DNA of 64,000 nt from the NCBI GenBank assembly GCA_021162935.1, contig JAGGXR010000058.1:1-64000 (forward strand). Direction: 5' to 3'. Position numbers and translations under genes: made by a program. Shown here one piece after another: positions 63,047-64,000 of the stretch. A model generated the notes under the pieces. That model was given only the letters and a program-made list of their open reading frames with translations, searched no databases and had not been told where the DNA came from. The stretch is from Deltaproteobacteria bacterium. GTDB lineage: Bacteria > Myxococcota_A > Polyangia > HGW-17 > SLPX01. Every line of letters starts with the position of its first letter. Position 1 is the first letter of the stretch.

Positions 63047-64000
63047 ATGAGAATCTGCCCGGAATGCAATACCCGGTACAGCGGGGCCATGACCTACTGC
63101 CCCAGGGACGGGGCGCTGCTCGAAGAGGTCGACCGGGGGACCCAGCCGCTCTATGACCCGTACGTGGGTGAGATCCTCCACGAACGGTATCGCATCCAGG
63201 CGCCGCTCGGCGAGACGAGCCTGGCCATCTTCTACGCAGCCCTCCAGGAGATGATCGATCGTCGAGTGACGGTCAAGATTCTTCGCCCAGAGTTTGCCAC
63301 GATTCCCTCGCTCGTGGAAAAATTTCTGGCAGAGGCCAAGCTTGCCTCCAAGACGGATCATCCCAACCTGGTGCGAGTCACGGATTTTGGTAGCCTGGCC
63401 GACGGAGCGGCCTACCTGGTCATGGATTTCCTGGACGGCGGATCCCTGGGAGCCCTCTTGCGTCAGGAGGGCGTCCTGCAGCCACGGCGGGCGGCGAATC
63501 TGATGATGCAGGTCGCCCGCGGCATGCAGGCTGCGCACGACCACGGCATGGTGCACCGCAATCTGAATCCAGACACGATCCTGATCACCAGGTCGGGGGC
63601 GGCCAAGGAACTCGTCAAAATTTTGGACTTCGGCGCGGCCAGTCTGGCCGACAATGATCGTCATTTGACCAAGACCGGATTCCTGGCTGGCAATCCAGCC
63701 TACATGGCCCCAGAGCAGGCACGGGGAGACACTGTTGGCCCTGCTGCCGATATCTACTCGGCCGGGGTTATCCTTTACGAATTGGTCACGGGCGTCCTGC
63801 CTTTCCAATCGGACTCGTTCATGGGCCTTTTGGGCAAGCACATCCACGAGCCTGTTCCGAATCCGGTCCGTTTTCGGTCGGACCTAGCCGGTTGGCCCCT
63901 GCTCCTTCGCTGCATCGACCAGGCACTCCGCAAGGAACCTGTCCAGAGATTTTCATCTATGGCGGAATTCGCCGAGGCCCTCGAACAGGTCTCGAACGAA
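63047..64000 (+). CDS. Kinase-fold protein without catalytic Asp, probable pseudokinase (partial)
   Basis: ATG 63047 has AAGGAT upstream; ATG 63026 is in frame. The gene runs off the window after 318 codons. It has an N-terminal zinc ribbon (CPECNTRY...TYCPRDG), then a Hanks-kinase fold: the Gly loop is degraded (LGETSLAIF), Lys77 is kept (VTVKIL), HRD is HRN (Asn172, HRNLNPDT), DFG is kept (Asp194), and YMAPEQA is present. Loss of the HRD Asp and the Gly loop makes phosphotransfer unlikely, in contrast to the intact kinase at 37722-41003. It could be a scaffold or an ATP-binding sensor. Confidence 0.85.
   Translation, partial: MRICPECNTRYSGAMTYCPRDGALLEEVDRGTQPLYDPYVGEILHERYRIQAPLGETSLAIFYAALQEMIDRRVTVKILRPEFATIPSLVEKFLAEAKLASKTDHPNLVRVTDFGSLADGAAYLVMDFLDGGSLGALLRQEGVLQPRRAANLMMQVARGMQAAHDHGMVHRNLNPDTILITRSGAAKELVKILDFGAASLADNDRHLTKTGFLAGNPAYMAPEQARGDTVGPAADIYSAGVILYELVTGVLPFQSDSFMGLLGKHIHEPVPNPVRFRSDLAGWPLLLRCIDQALRKEPVQRFSSMAEFAEALEQVSNE

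Noticed and set aside
63005-63847. Reverse 280-codon frame at the right end
   Set aside because: It is the shadow of the forward kinase-fold gene, which has clear motifs.

Overview
The window reads as a GC-rich (about 60 % by eye) chromosome segment of an uncultured or little-studied Myxococcota / former Deltaproteobacteria lineage. The signs are Ser/Thr kinases with zinc-ribbon, AAA and TPR parts, many Cys-rich lipoproteins, C-terminal Cys + transmembrane + Arg (MYXO-CTERM-like) tails, DUF6178, PrkA, and the ihfA-merR-tRNA-Pro-surE order. An anaerobic or facultative life is suggested by a ferredoxin-type 2-oxoacid oxidoreductase operon, a molybdenum hydroxylase, radical SAM enzymes and a predicted selenoprotein.

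Layout: 1-2700, a reverse-strand metallophosphatase-like lipoprotein whose frame is crossed by an in-frame UGA followed by a SECIS-like hairpin, and a divergent lipoprotein. 2783-13996, a seven-gene forward operon (prkA, metallophosphoesterase, apbE, thioesterase, GH18, hrpB, TrmB-type regulator) in which five consecutive junctions are 4-nt ATGA/GTGA overlaps and the sixth may be. 14013-22183, four reverse genes (lipoprotein, 5'-nucleotidase/barrel protein, DUF6178, DUF4350). 22238-25630, acyl-CoA ligase and PAS histidine kinase. 25853-31363, tRNA-Val, infC (AUC start), rpmI, rplT, ihfA, merR, tRNA-Pro, a strong terminator, then surE, pcm, DUF368 and apt. 31379-34526, a lower-GC island carrying a second GH18 protein between two decayed transposase fragments, next to tRNA-Arg. 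34862-35827, a phosphoacceptor-less receiver protein. 36015-49390, reverse genes: radical SAM/SPASM-like, NUDIX, large kinase-ATPase-TPR protein, B12-type radical SAM, Cys-rich lipoprotein, glmM, three-subunit molybdenum hydroxylase with a 36-codon ORF between two subunits, and a small unknown. 49621-51292, a zinc-finger protein and a soluble histidine kinase. 51289-56723, a reverse operon: tRNA-Thr, XRE-cupin regulator, porG, a GltD-ferredoxin fusion, porA, porB. 56953-62804, a DUF4091 lipoprotein and a GntR/FadR-regulator - SDR - small partner operon with a FadR-like operator. 63047-64000, the start of a kinase-fold protein that has lost its catalytic Asp.

The standout is the UGA codon at 1371-1369. 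The frame is open for 102 codons before it and 381 after it, the UGA sits where a Cys is expected in a CGC-type motif, and an 18-nt spacer leads to a hairpin with the loop GGUCUU, matching the bacterial SECIS pattern. This is an inference from sequence only; sel genes are not in the window.
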